A DNA stretch of 64,000 bases from CAVDHB01 sp963608705 (GTDB lineage Bacteria; Bacteroidota; Bacteroidia; Bacteroidales; Bacteroidaceae). The position numbers were made by a program, and so were the translations under genes. The stretch's first letter is position 1, and every line of letters starts with the position of its first letter. Where the stretch lies: contig CAVDHB010000078.1 in assembly GCA_963608705.1 (NCBI GenBank), forward strand, positions 1 through 64,000, in the 5' to 3' direction. Below, one piece after another: positions 52,883 through 63,200 of this stretch. The notes beneath the pieces are model-generated. The model was not told the DNA's origin, searched no databases, and saw only the letters and a list, made by a program, of their open reading frames with translations.

Positions 52883-54838
52883 TCACTGCTGCCTTCTCTG
52901 TACAAACTCGGCAGTTTGTATCTCAGAAAAAGCATAGCTACGCAAGGGAGTGAACACTTGAGATGGACGTGTCAACTTCAGTCCCCAGTTAGGTGTCACA
53001 TCGTAGCAGAAGCTCTTCTTCGTGGCGGGTTCATAGATGTACACCTGCTTGTCTGAGCGAGACACAATTTGATTGTCAGCAGCGTAGTAAATCATCTTGC
53101 GGCGTTTCTTAAGCAAGTCCACACCGAATCCCTCATAATCATAGGAAGCATTCAGCAGACCAAGCACGGTAGGCATCACATCCACCTGTCCGCTCAATCC
53201 ATCATACACACCGTTCTTCACTCCAGGTCCGAATACCATCAACGGAACGTGGTTATAAGACTGCGGCAATTCAGAGTCCGTCTTCCCTACCACTTGACCG
53301 TGGTCTCCCAGCAACACGAACACCGTGTTATTGTACCACGGTTTCCGCTTGGCCTTGCTCAAGAAATCACCTATACACCAGTCCGCATACTCCACCGCCC
53401 GTAGTCGCGGGTCAGAAGACTGAGACTTGAACTGTTCAGGAATGGCAAAAGGCGGATGATTGCTGATGGTAAGTATGGTGGCGAAAAAAGGTTTACGCTT
53501 GGAAGACTCTCTGTCCATCGTTTGCAAGGCATAGTCGAAAAGGAAATGGTCGGATACACCCCAACGATTCACCACCGCACTGGCCGGATAATCTTCCCGT
53601 GAGTAGAAATCCTCATAACCGTTTGTACGCATAAAGGCTTCCATGTTGTCATATTGCCCCTCATGCGCCAAGAAGAACATCGTATGCCATCCCTTGTCCT
53701 TCAACACCGTAGAGAGTCCCTGTCGATGGCGTGTAACTGCACCCTTCATCACAGAATGCGACATAATGGCCGGCAGGGAATAAAGAGTGCCACAAAGTCC
53801 CAAGTTTGTATGCGTGCCAGCGGAATAGAAATTCGGGAAAAAGAGCGAGGACTTGGCGAGATTGTCAAGTGCAGGGGTAATTCTCAACTTCTGTCCGAAT
53901 GTCTGCATATAGTTGGCAGACATGGATTCCATCATGATAACCACTACATTATGACGACTCATGACAGTGTCAGACTTGACTGTTCTCAACAAAACACGCG
54001 CACTGTCTGCCCTGCCAGTGATGCCCAAACTACGACGTACATTCTCCACGGCCTCGGGATAAGGCATGAAATGCAACTCTCTGTTCGCCGCTTTCATGTC
54101 TTCAACCGCACTGGAAAGAAGACTGAATGCCGGATTTATACCCAACTGGTTCAACATAGCATCCGTACAATAATAAGCTTTACCTGTCTTGATTGGTGGC
54201 TTCTTGTACCAAAGTCCACCTCTGATACCTACGACACATAAGAATGCACACACGATAAACAGTGTGACACGCAAGAAAAGAGAACCTTTCTTCGAGGTCA
54301 ATCCATCCTTCTCCACATTCTCGAGACATGCTATACGTCGGTCTATGTACCGTCTGAAGCGATGTAGGAAGAAAATGAACAAGGCTACCGACACAAGGAA
54401 TAACACCATATACCCATAGTAAGAACGCTCTTCCAACACCATGCCTGCTGTAGTACCCGCATAGGAGAACCATTGAAAAATGGATGAATTGAGGGGTTTG
54501 AAGAAATAAGCGAAGTAAGGCACATTCGCCGCCGATGCCAAGAAAAGAAGGGAATAAGTCACACCGAACCACCATTCCGCCACCTGTCTCAGCCTGCGGG
54601 CATAGCAACCCATGCAAGCCGCTCCAAGCAGCACAACCAAAGGCAATGCCATCACATAGCAACCTACGACATTGTCGAAGAGAACTCCCCTCACAAACGC
54701 CGGCCAAACAGCGATAGACGGATCGGCAATCATACTATGTAATGCTGTGAACTGCACTACCCTGAAAAGGGTCAGCATAAAAAGCCCGGCAATATGTACG
54801 CCGAGCAAATAGAAAAGTACTTGTAAAAATCGTTTCAT
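52883..54838 (-). CDS. LTA synthase-like sulfatase-family membrane protein
   Basis: A 651-aa protein with about five N-terminal membrane helices (to residue about 205) and a periplasmic alkaline-phosphatase-superfamily domain. Metal and catalytic motifs are VVIMMESMSANYM (E304), the threonine in FYSAGTHTN (T342 or T344) and a later LGDHGQ. The layout is that of lipoteichoic acid synthases and phosphoglycerol transferases. Gram-negative Bacteroidetes lack classical LTA, so it probably transfers phosphoglycerol or phosphoethanolamine to an envelope glycan or lipid. It follows the RNase H gene by 30 bp. Confidence 0.88.
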   Translation of the reverse strand: MKRFLQVLFYLLGVHIAGLFMLTLFRVVQFTALHSMIADPSIAVWPAFVRGVLFDNVVGCYVMALPLVVLLGAACMGCYARRLRQVAEWWFGVTYSLLFLASAANVPYFAYFFKPLNSSIFQWFSYAGTTAGMVLEERSYYGYMVLFLVSVALFIFFLHRFRRYIDRRIACLENVEKDGLTSKKGSLFLRVTLFIVCAFLCVVGIRGGLWYKKPPIKTGKAYYCTDAMLNQLGINPAFSLLSSAVEDMKAANRELHFMPYPEAVENVRRSLGITGRADSARVLLRTVKSDTVMSRHNVVVIMMESMSANYMQTFGQKLRITPALDNLAKSSLFFPNFYSAGTHTNLGLCGTLYSLPAIMSHSVMKGAVTRHRQGLSTVLKDKGWHTMFFLAHEGQYDNMEAFMRTNGYEDFYSREDYPASAVVNRWGVSDHFLFDYALQTMDRESSKRKPFFATILTISNHPPFAIPEQFKSQSSDPRLRAVEYADWCIGDFLSKAKRKPWYNNTVFVLLGDHGQVVGKTDSELPQSYNHVPLMVFGPGVKNGVYDGLSGQVDVMPTVLGLLNASYDYEGFGVDLLKKRRKMIYYAADNQIVSRSDKQVYIYEPATKKSFCYDVTPNWGLKLTRPSQVFTPLRSYAFSEIQTAEFVQRRQQ

Positions 54839-54868
54839 CTGTTTATATCATTCATGGGGCGAAACAGC

Positions 54869-55564
54869 TTATTTTCTCCCGAAATCCGCCGGAATCTCTC
54901 CCCACTCTTCCGTATTCCACTTATATATAGGTATAGTGAAAGGATGAGTTTCCAGCCACTGTTCCGCCCTTTCTATCATTTGGTAAAGTTTCTCTGTCTT
55001 CGATGTTCTGGCCAGCTTTGTCTTGCATTTCTTCTTCCGTATCCATCCCATAGCGTTGCGACTGTCGGAATAAATGCGCAAATGGGTTATTCCTTGCTGA
55101 TGAGCCAAGGCCAACGCATGGACAATCGCCAAGAACTCGCCGATATTATTCGTGCCATGTACAGGGCCAAAATGAAAGATTTGCTTTCCTTCAGGCACCA
55201 ACACACCTTGGTATTCCATCTTGCCCGGATTTCCGCTACAAGCCGCATCCACCGCCCATGTCAATCCACCCGGTTTGTCATACTCCGCATTGATAGGCTC
55301 GTCCCGTTTTCCTTGAGCGGCGTATGAAGCCACTCCTTCCGGTATTTTATGACCAGAAGAATGGTGTTCTTTTGTGGACGTCTTTCGGAACACATAATGA
55401 GAAGCATCATCGGAAAAGGCACTGTCAGCCTCATCTTTCGTCTTGAAAGATTTGTAGACAGCGCCCTTTACTCCGTGTACCTGAGCCTTGCAATCCTCCC
55501 ACGTATCATAGACACCGGGCTGATTGCCGCTCCAAACTACATAATATTTTTTTTCCTTTGCCAC
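54869..55564 (-). CDS. Ribonuclease H with N-terminal viroplasmin domain
   Basis: A 231-aa enzyme cutting RNA in RNA-DNA hybrids. Residues about 5-50 (YYVVWSGNQPGVYDTWEDCK to VYKSFKTKDEADSAF) form the caulimovirus viroplasmin-like domain seen in eukaryotic RNase H1, which binds hybrids. The RNase HI domain (about 88-225) shows the catalytic acids in WAVDAACSGNPG, NNIGEFLAIVHAL and RIYSDSRNAMGW. It lies 3 bp after argS and is co-transcribed with it. Confidence 0.92.
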   Translation of the reverse strand: MAKEKKYYVVWSGNQPGVYDTWEDCKAQVHGVKGAVYKSFKTKDEADSAFSDDASHYVFRKTSTKEHHSSGHKIPEGVASYAAQGKRDEPINAEYDKPGGLTWAVDAACSGNPGKMEYQGVLVPEGKQIFHFGPVHGTNNIGEFLAIVHALALAHQQGITHLRIYSDSRNAMGWIRKKKCKTKLARTSKTEKLYQMIERAEQWLETHPFTIPIYKWNTEEWGEIPADFGRK

Positions 55565-55567
55565 TCT

Positions 55568-57361
55568 TTACATCCGTTCAGGCATCTCTATACCAAGCAG
55601 TCCCATGCCGTTCTTCACAATTTTCGCCACATTAGCGGACAAGACAAGACGGAAAAGCTTTTTCTTCTCGTCTTCTTCACGCAGAATGCTGAAATCATGG
55701 TAGAACTGGTTGTATGTTTTCACCAACTCATAGCAATAGTTTGCGATGGAAGAAGGACTGTAGTTGTCGCCAGCGTCTTTCACCACTGCCGGGAACTCCA
55801 CTAATTTCTGAATCAGCTCCTGCTCACGGTCTGAAATCTCCAGGTTGTTGTCCAACACGTCCGGCAACTTCAAGCCTTCCGCTTCCGCCTTGCGCAATAC
55901 GGAACGGATACGTGCGTAAGTATATTGGATGAATGGTCCCGTATTTCCGTTGAAATCAATAGATTCTGCCGGATTGAACAGCATGTTCTTGCGTGCGTCC
56001 ACCTTCAAGAGGAAGTATTTCAAGGCACCCAGTCCTACGATACGAGCCACTTCATTGGCCTCATCCTCCGGCATATCCGTAAACTTGCCAGCATCTTGTG
56101 ACACCTTCTTCGCAGTGGACACCATCTCGTCAATCAAGTCATCGGCATCAACCACCGTACCTTCACGGCTTTTCATCTTGCCGTTGGGCAGTTCCACCAT
56201 ACCATAAGAGAAATGTACCAGCTCTTTACCCCACTTGAAGCCGAGCTTGTCCAGCAAAATAGACAATACCTGGAAGTGATAGTTCTGCTCGTTGCCCACT
56301 ACATAAATCATCTTGTCGATAGGATAGTCGCGGAAACGCAACTCAGCCGTGCCGATGTCCTGCGTCATGTAGACAGAAGTACCATCTGAACGAAGCAAAA
56401 GTTTCTCGTCCAGTCCCTCCGGCTTCAAGTCTGCCCACACAGAATTGTCCTCTCTGCGATAGAACATCCCTTTTTCCAGTCCTTTCTCTACTAATTCCTT
56501 TCCTACCAGATAAGTATCGGACTCATAATAAATCTTGTCGAAGCAAACACCCAACGCTTTGTAGGTCTCGTCGAACCCTGCATATACCCAATCATTCAGC
56601 TTTTTCCACAAGGCACGCACCTCCGGGTCTTTATTTTCCCATTTTACCAGCATCGCATGCGCCTCTTTAATCAAAGGAGCTTCCTGCTCTGCTTCCTCTT
56701 TGGGCATACCTTTCGCCTCAAGTTCCTTTATCTGCTCACGGTAATGCTTGTCAAAAGCCACGTAGTAGTCGCCAATCAAGTGATCACCTTTCTTGCCGGA
56801 CGACTGCGGAGTCTCACCATTTCCATAGCGAAGCCAAGCCAGCATGGACTTGCAGATATGAATGCCACGGTCGTTCACGATATTCGTGCGTACAACCTTG
56901 CGGCCATTGGCAGCAGCAATGTTAGACAACGCCCATCCCAACAGGATATTACGCACATGCCCCAAGTGGAGCGGCTTGTTCGTATTGGGCGAAGCATATT
57001 CAATCATATACAAAGGCGCGTCCTTTTCCGCTTTCTTGAAGCCGAAAGTAGGATTACCCCAGACATTGTTCAAGGTATCTATCCATGAGCCTGTGGCCAC
57101 TGTCAAGTTCAAGAATCCCTTAATCACATTATATTTAGAGATATGTGAGTCATGCGCCACCAGATACTCACCCAAATCTTTGGCCGTATCCTCGGGCTTT
57201 TTATGGGAAATACGCAAGAACGGGAACACCACTACCGTGAGGTTTCCCTCGAATTCCTTCTTCGTCTTTTGTAATTGTACGGTTTTGGGATCCGCTTCCT
57301 GTCCGTACAGTGCCTTGATACCCTCCAATACGGAAAGGGTAAGTTGCTGTTCTATCTGCAT
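55568..57361 (-). CDS. argS: Arginyl-tRNA synthetase
   Basis: A 597-aa class I synthetase. The N-terminal additional domain recognises tRNA; the HIGH-type motif is ASPNTNKPLHLGHVRN, and the arginine-specific core continues to VVGNEQNYHFQVLSILLDKLG. The C-terminal anticodon domain ends RLVLSANVAKIVKNGMGLLGIEMPERM, the usual ArgS ending. The promoter box TAACTTTG is at 57394-57401 (minus). First gene of the argS-rnh-sulfatase operon. Confidence 0.97.
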   Translation of the reverse strand: MQIEQQLTLSVLEGIKALYGQEADPKTVQLQKTKKEFEGNLTVVVFPFLRISHKKPEDTAKDLGEYLVAHDSHISKYNVIKGFLNLTVATGSWIDTLNNVWGNPTFGFKKAEKDAPLYMIEYASPNTNKPLHLGHVRNILLGWALSNIAAANGRKVVRTNIVNDRGIHICKSMLAWLRYGNGETPQSSGKKGDHLIGDYYVAFDKHYREQIKELEAKGMPKEEAEQEAPLIKEAHAMLVKWENKDPEVRALWKKLNDWVYAGFDETYKALGVCFDKIYYESDTYLVGKELVEKGLEKGMFYRREDNSVWADLKPEGLDEKLLLRSDGTSVYMTQDIGTAELRFRDYPIDKMIYVVGNEQNYHFQVLSILLDKLGFKWGKELVHFSYGMVELPNGKMKSREGTVVDADDLIDEMVSTAKKVSQDAGKFTDMPEDEANEVARIVGLGALKYFLLKVDARKNMLFNPAESIDFNGNTGPFIQYTYARIRSVLRKAEAEGLKLPDVLDNNLEISDREQELIQKLVEFPAVVKDAGDNYSPSSIANYCYELVKTYNQFYHDFSILREEDEKKKLFRLVLSANVAKIVKNGMGLLGIEMPERM

Positions 57362-57393
57362 ATAATTTTTATTTGTTCATCTGTTTAGAGGTG

Positions 57394-57401
57394 CAAAGTT
57401 A
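57394..57401 (-). promoter_or_regulatory. -7 box for argS
   Basis: Minus-strand TAACTTTG matches TAnnTTTG and directly abuts the T-run of the upstream HU terminator. Confidence 0.65.
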
Positions 57402-57402
57402 C

Positions 57403-57448
57403 AAAAAAAGTCCGTCTTCCGACACGGGGTGTGTCAAAAAACGGACTT
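57403..57448 (-). terminator. Terminator of the HU gene
   Basis: On the minus strand AGTCCGT pairs with ACGGACT around an inner GACAC...GTGTC hairpin and is followed by TTTTTTTG. It ends the HU transcript about 25 nt after the stop. Confidence 0.85.
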
Positions 57449-57468
57449 GAAGTCTTGCATTCTTGTTT

Positions 57469-57741
57469 TTACTGTACGGCGTCAGACAACTCTGCGCCAG
57501 CTTTGAATTTCACCACCTTCTTGGCAGGAATCTCAATAGCCTCTTTCGTATGGGGGTTGATGCCCGTTCTGGCGGCACGTTCAGAGAGGGAGAAGGTGCC
57601 AAAACCCACTAATGCGATCTTATCGCCTTTTTTCAAGGCACTGCTCACTGCAGATACGAACGCATCCAACGCTTTTTTGGAATCGGCCTTGTTCAAGCCT
57701 GCCTCCGATGCAATTGCATCAATCAATTCTGATTTATTCAT
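57469..57741 (-). CDS. HU-family DNA-binding protein
   Basis: A 90-aa nucleoid protein that bends DNA as a dimer. It has the N-terminal helical dimer part (NKSELIDAIASEAGL), the conserved GFGTFSLSERAARTGINPHTKE segment containing the DNA-binding arm and its tip proline, and KVVKFKAGAEL at the end. Length is exactly that of HU-beta. It has its own good promoter and terminator. Confidence 0.96.
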   Translation of the reverse strand: MNKSELIDAIASEAGLNKADSKKALDAFVSAVSSALKKGDKIALVGFGTFSLSERAARTGINPHTKEAIEIPAKKVVKFKAGAELSDAVQ

Positions 57742-57796
57742 ATTCTTAAAATGATTAGTTCTACTCTTATCTTGTTATTAGATAGGTTTCTATATG

Positions 57797-57827
57797 CAAA
57801 TATAAGAGAAGAAATTGGATTAGCAAA
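57797..57827 (-). promoter_or_regulatory. Promoter of the HU gene
   Basis: On the minus strand TTTG (57827-57824), a 19-bp spacer and TATATTTG (57804-57797) form a near-perfect Bacteroidetes promoter about 56 bp upstream of the ATG. Confidence 0.75.
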
Positions 57828-57909
57828 CTTTTTTACGGGAAAAGAGAAGAAATAGGGTGAAAATACGAGGAAAACGTAGGCTGTCAGCGTGCCGAATGAT
57901 TTTTCTTTG

Positions 57910-57917
57910 TATTTTTG
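57910..57917 (+). promoter_or_regulatory. -7 box for the rhomboid gene
   Basis: TATTTTTG matches TAnnTTTG, 33 bp before the ATG at 57950; no clear -33 box. Confidence 0.5.
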
Positions 57918-57949
57918 CACACGTAAAACATCAAACAAATAAAACTATT

Positions 57950-58966
57950 ATGGGATTCAAGACTCCACCCGTTACAAAGAACTTGATTATTATCAATGTG
58001 TTATTCTTCCTGGCCACATACGTCTTTTCCGGGAAAGGTATCGACTTGAACTATGACCTCGGGCTTCACTTCTTCCTCTCGCCCGATTTCCAACTATACC
58101 AACCACTGACTTATATGTTCCTCCACGGAGGATTCACCCATATACTCTTTAATATGTTCGCCGTATGGATGTTCGGACGCATCGTGGAATATGAATGGGG
58201 GAGCAAGCGTTTCCTGATTTACTATCTGATTTGTGGATTAGGAGCCGCGCTTACGCAAGAGCTGGTCACGGCAGCCCATTATTTCATGACCGTATCTTCC
58301 ATGCCGCATGAGCTGGTGAACATCGTCATGGAACAAGGTGCGGATGCCATACGACAGAATATGAATTTCACAGACGAAACGATGGCTTCCTTAAATGAGA
58401 CATTGAACGGTACTACCGTAGGTGCGTCTGGTGCCGTCTTCGGCATCTTGCTCGCTTTCGGCATGATGCACCCCAACGACCGCCTGTTTATATTCCCATT
58501 ACCTGTTCCTATCAAAGCAAAATGGTTTGTAATTGGTTATGCGGCAGTGGAGCTTTTCTTAGGAATCAGTCAGCCAGGTTCCACTATCGCCCACTTTGCT
58601 CACCTTGGCGGAATGCTGGTTGGATTGGTTCTGATTCTTGTATGGCGTAAACAAGGCAGACGACAGAATCCATGGGGAAACGGCCCGAGTCCTTTTGGCG
58701 AAGACAACTGGTATGCCTCCACTACTGAATACACGGCCAAGCCTGTGAAGAAAAGCTTCTTTGCACGTTGGAAAGAGAAATTGCAACGAAGGACCAGCAA
58801 AAAGAACCGCTTCCACTACGGAGAACGGACTGAAGACTACACGTATAACGCCCAAAAGAAAGAACGACAAAAAGAGATTGACCGAATTCTGGAGAAAGTT
58901 TCCAAACACGGATATAACAGTTTGACAGATGAAGAAAAGAAAAAGCTCTTTGACGCAGGGAAATAA
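57950..58966 (+). CDS. Rhomboid-family intramembrane serine protease
   Basis: A 338-aa inner-membrane protease with six to seven helices. Visible motifs are the helix-2 segment FLHGGFTHILFNMFAVW, the catalytic serine S160 in GASGAVFG, and the partner histidine H218 in AHFAHLGGMLVG. An inserted loop of about 40 residues (110-155) precedes the active serine. The C-terminal cytosolic tail ends in YNSLTDEEKKKLFDAG, a segment common in Bacteroidetes rhomboids. The ATG at 57950 starts the domain. Its 3' end overlaps the next gene by 38 bp. Confidence 0.92.
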   Translation: MGFKTPPVTKNLIIINVLFFLATYVFSGKGIDLNYDLGLHFFLSPDFQLYQPLTYMFLHGGFTHILFNMFAVWMFGRIVEYEWGSKRFLIYYLICGLGAALTQELVTAAHYFMTVSSMPHELVNIVMEQGADAIRQNMNFTDETMASLNETLNGTTVGASGAVFGILLAFGMMHPNDRLFIFPLPVPIKAKWFVIGYAAVELFLGISQPGSTIAHFAHLGGMLVGLVLILVWRKQGRRQNPWGNGPSPFGEDNWYASTTEYTAKPVKKSFFARWKEKLQRRTSKKNRFHYGERTEDYTYNAQKKERQKEIDRILEKVSKHGYNSLTDEEKKKLFDAGK

Positions 58967-60107
58967 CCCAGCCACTCTTTTAGCTAATGCAAAGGAGAGG
59001 GAAAAAGGGCATCCCAAAAGCAAAGGACTGAAAAGAAAGAGCATGAACGGACTGATGAAAATCACATGGATATTGAACATCATTGTGGCGGCGGGAATGG
59101 TGATGAGTGCCTATAGCACTTACATTAATCCCGCAGACCATGCCCTTATCTCCTTGGCTGGACTGTTCTTTCCCTTTTTCTTGTTAGCAAACGTCTTCTT
59201 CATTCTGTTATGGCTCTTCTTCTCCACACGCCATTCCCTGCTATCTTTTGCAGCCTGCCTCTGTTGTATCATGCCCATCCGCACTTATATCCCGTTCAAT
59301 CCAGGCAGCGGGGCTGTACCAGACAAGGCGGCCAAACTTCTATCTTATAATGTCATGGGATTTGCCTCTGGAACAGATGAAAGCGACAGGAAAGCATTGC
59401 TCACTTATCTGCAAAAAAGCGAGTCAGATATTATCTGTCTCCAAGAAGCCTATGGTCTTACCCCGGAAGAAGAAAGCACCTATTTTAAAGATTATCCCTA
59501 CAAGAAATTTACACCGATAGGCATGCACAGCCAAAACGCCTTAGCCTGTTTTTCTAAATGCAAGATTCTTTCCTGCCAGAAGCTGGACAACCAGACTGAA
59601 ATAAACGGCAGCGTAGCCTATCAAATCAAGGTGGGTCCCGATACCATTCTGCTCATCAACAACCATCTTCAGTCTAACCGTCTTACAGTAGAAGACAAAA
59701 ACAAGTATAAGGAGATGCTGAAAGAACCAAGCAAGCAGTCCATTTTCAGAGGTTTGGGATTACTTAAGGCAAAACTTCCCGCAGCCAACCGGCTTCGTGG
59801 GCCGCAAGCCGACACAGTGGCGCAATTAATCCGTCGTCAGTTAGGGCGGAATGTGTGGGTATGTGGCGACTTCAACGACTCGCCCATCTCCTATACTCAC
59901 CGTGTGATTGCGGACAACCTGACAGACGCCTTCGTGGAATCCGGCTCAGGCATCGGCATCTCCTATAACCAGAAAGGCTTTCCCTTCCGTATAGACAATA
60001 TACTCATAAGCCAAGACTGGCGCTCTTTCCGTTGTACTGTAGACCGTTCCATCCATATCTCCGACCACTACCCTATCTGGTGCTTTTTGAAACGGAACAG
60101 ACCCTGA
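58929..60107 (+). CDS. Membrane-anchored endonuclease/exonuclease/phosphatase-family protein
   Basis: A 392-aa protein with a basic N-terminus, two or three membrane helices (about 45-115) and a C-terminal EEP domain. The EEP motifs are LLSYNVMGF, ICLQEAYG with the metal-binding glutamate, INNHLQSNR, VCGDFNDSP and SDHYPIW, the complete catalytic set of metal-dependent phosphohydrolases. The substrate may be nucleic acid, inositol phosphate or lipid. The start at 58929 overlaps rhomboid; 59043 is an alternative that omits the basic leader. Confidence 0.88.
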   Translation: MKKRKSSLTQGNNPATLLANAKEREKGHPKSKGLKRKSMNGLMKITWILNIIVAAGMVMSAYSTYINPADHALISLAGLFFPFFLLANVFFILLWLFFSTRHSLLSFAACLCCIMPIRTYIPFNPGSGAVPDKAAKLLSYNVMGFASGTDESDRKALLTYLQKSESDIICLQEAYGLTPEEESTYFKDYPYKKFTPIGMHSQNALACFSKCKILSCQKLDNQTEINGSVAYQIKVGPDTILLINNHLQSNRLTVEDKNKYKEMLKEPSKQSIFRGLGLLKAKLPAANRLRGPQADTVAQLIRRQLGRNVWVCGDFNDSPISYTHRVIADNLTDAFVESGSGIGISYNQKGFPFRIDNILISQDWRSFRCTVDRSIHISDHYPIWCFLKRNRP

Positions 60108-60174
60108 CGGCGCATATTTCCCACATTTGGAATAAATTAGTAGACACTCCGCCCGTTCTTAGCTAAAAAAAGTG

Positions 60175-60182
60175 TATATTTG
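60175..60182 (+). promoter_or_regulatory. -7 box for secDF
   Basis: TATATTTG matches TAnnTTTG, 39 bp before the secDF ATG. Confidence 0.6.
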
Positions 60183-60221
60183 CGGGCTAAAAGAAATAAA
60201 TAAAACAAGTATAACAAAAAG

Positions 60222-63200
60222 ATGCAAAACAAAGGATTTGTAAAAGTATTTGCCGCAGCACTTACTCTCGTCTGTTTGTTCTATCTTTCTTTCTCTGCCG
60301 TAGTGCGTTACCAAACGAACAAAGCGGAGGAAATGGGACCTGTCGCAGGACAACAGTACCTCGACTCGCTGAACAACACGAAGTTCTGGCTGGGCAGCTA
60401 CACACTGAAACAATGCCAGGAAATGGAAATCGGCCTGGGATTGGACTTGAAGGGTGGTATGAATGTCATCCTCGAAGTATCCGTGCCTGATGTCGTGAAG
60501 GCATTAGCAGACAACAGCACAGACCCCGCTTTCAACAAGGCCGTGGCGCAAGCAGCCAAGGAAGCTGAAGAAAGCCAAGACGACTTCCTTACTCTTTTCA
60601 TCAAGGACTACAAGGCATTGAAACCCGGCGCACGTTTAGCCGAACTCTTTGCCACGCAGGAGATGAAAGGACAGATTACCAACAGTTCCTCCGACAAGGA
60701 CGTGGAATCTGTATTGAGAAAAGAAATCAAATCAGCCGTAGAGGCTTCCTATAAGGTGCTTCGTACCCGTATCGACCGTTTCGGTGTGGTACAGCCTAAC
60801 ATCCAGATGTTGGAAGGCGGACGCAACGGACGTATCATGGTAGAAATGCCGGGTATCAAAGAGCCAGACCGTGTACGTAAACTTCTGCAAGGAAGTGCCA
60901 ATCTGGAATTCTGGGAAACGTACAACAGCCAGGAAATCGCTCCTTTGCTCCAGCAGGCAGACGCAAAACTGAAAGCCGTATTGGCCACACAGGACTCCGC
61001 CAAGGCGAAGACCCAGCCAGCTGTAGCTAAGAAAGAGAACACTAAAGGAGGATTGGCCGCACAGTTCGCCAAGCAAAAAGGCGGCGCACAGGCTGCTGCC
61101 ACACAGGCTGACGAAGCTGCCCGCAAAGAGCATCCGTTGGCTTCCATCCTACAGATTAGCGGCAACACAAGCTGCATCGTAGGTTATGCTAACTTCCGTG
61201 ATACGGCACAGGTGAACCGCTTCCTCGCCATGAAGGAAGTGAAAGACGCACTGCCCACAGACCTTTCCTTGAAATGGGGTGTGAAGCCGGCTTCACAAGA
61301 CCAATCCGGACAAATATTCGAACTCTACGCCATCAAAGTGAGCAGCCGCGATGGGAAAGCGCCTATGGAAGGTGATGTGGTGACACAGGCACAGGACGTG
61401 TTCGAGCAAAACGGTCGTCCGGCTGTAAGCATGCAGATGAACCAAGAGGGCGCACGTGAATGGGCGCAACTAACCAAGGCTAATATCGGCAAAGCCATCG
61501 CCATTGTGCTGGATGGCTATGTGTACAGTGCCCCGATGGTACAAAATGAAATTGACGGTGGACAGTCTTCTATTACAGGTAACTTCACCGTAGAGGACAC
61601 AAAGGACTTAGCCAATGTGTTGAACACTGGTAAAATGCCGGCACCGTCTCATATCGTGCAAGAAGAAGTAATCGGTCCGACGCTCGGACAGGCTTCCATT
61701 AACCAAGGTATTACTTCCTGCGTGGTAGCTTTCGTCATTTTGATGACCTTCATGTGCGTGATGTACGGATTCATTCCGGGTATGATTGCCAACAGTGCGT
61801 TGGTACTCAACTTCTTCTTCACCTTGGGTATTCTGACGTCTTTCCAAGCCGCACTTACCATGTCAGGTATTGCCGGTATGGTGCTGTCCTTGGGTATCGC
61901 CGTCGATGCCAATGTGTTGATTTACGAGCGTACCAAGGAGGAGATGATGCACGGACTTGGCACACGTGCCGCCCTGCGTTCGGGTTATAAGAATGCGTTC
62001 TCGGCCATCTTCGACTCCAACTTGACTTCTGTCATCACGGCTATTATTTTGTATCTCTTCGGTACAGGTCCTATCCGCGGATTCGCCACTACCTTGATTA
62101 TCGGTATCATGGCCTCCTTCTTCACCTCTGTGTGGATCACTCGCTTGATTTACACACACTTCATGGACAAGGAGAAACTTCTGCACTTGACCTTTACCAC
62201 CGCATTGACAAAGAATCTTCTGCGCAACCCGCACGTGAACTTCATGAAGAAGCGCAAAACTTCCATCACGATATTCATCGTGTTGCTCTTGGTAGCCATT
62301 GGCTCACTTTGCACTCGTGGACTGAGCCGCAGCATCGACTTCACAGGTGGTCGTAATTATGTGGTACTGTTCGAGAAGCCTGTTGAGCCGGAAACCGTGC
62401 GCAACGTAGTAGAGAAAGAGTTCGGCCCTGACTGCACCGTCAGTGCGTTGGCTATCGGAACAGACGGAAAGACCATTCGTATTTCCACCAACTACCGCAT
62501 CAATGAAAACAACGACGCAGTGGATTCCGAAGTGGAGAGCCATTTGTTCACGGCTTTGCAGAAAGGTAATCTCTTAGGCAAAAATGTGACGTTGGCCAAG
62601 TTCAAGGACAGCAGCGACCATCAAGGAGGTACGATAGTAAGCTCTCAGAAAGTAGGACCTTCCATTGCGGAAGATATTACCTACGGAGCTATCATCTCTG
62701 TCGTAGTAGCATTGGTAGCTATCTTCCTGTACATCCTCTTGCGGTTCCGCAACGTGGCCTACTCTCTTGGTGCGTTGGTGGCCTTGGCCATCGATACGAT
62801 GTTGATTATCGGTGTCTACTCCTTGTGCTGGGGTTGGGTTCCTTTCTCATTGGAGGTTGACCAGACCTTTATCGGTGCCGTCCTCACGGCCATCGGTTAC
62901 TCCATCAATGATAAGGTGGTGATTTTCGACCGTATCCGTGAGTTCTTCCATCGTTATCCAGACCACAAGATAGTGGAATTGTATAACGACTCGTTGAACA
63001 CGACATTGAGCCGAACCATCAATACTTCTCTGGCTACGTTGGTAGTGCTGTTGTGTATCTTCTTCCTGGGTGGAGAAAGTATCCGCAGCTTCTCCTTCGC
63101 CATGATTTTAGGTATTGTCATCGGTACGCTGTCTTCCATCTTCATGGCCGCTCCCATCTCCTTCTTGGTGATGAACAAACAGGCCAAGAAAAGACAAGCG

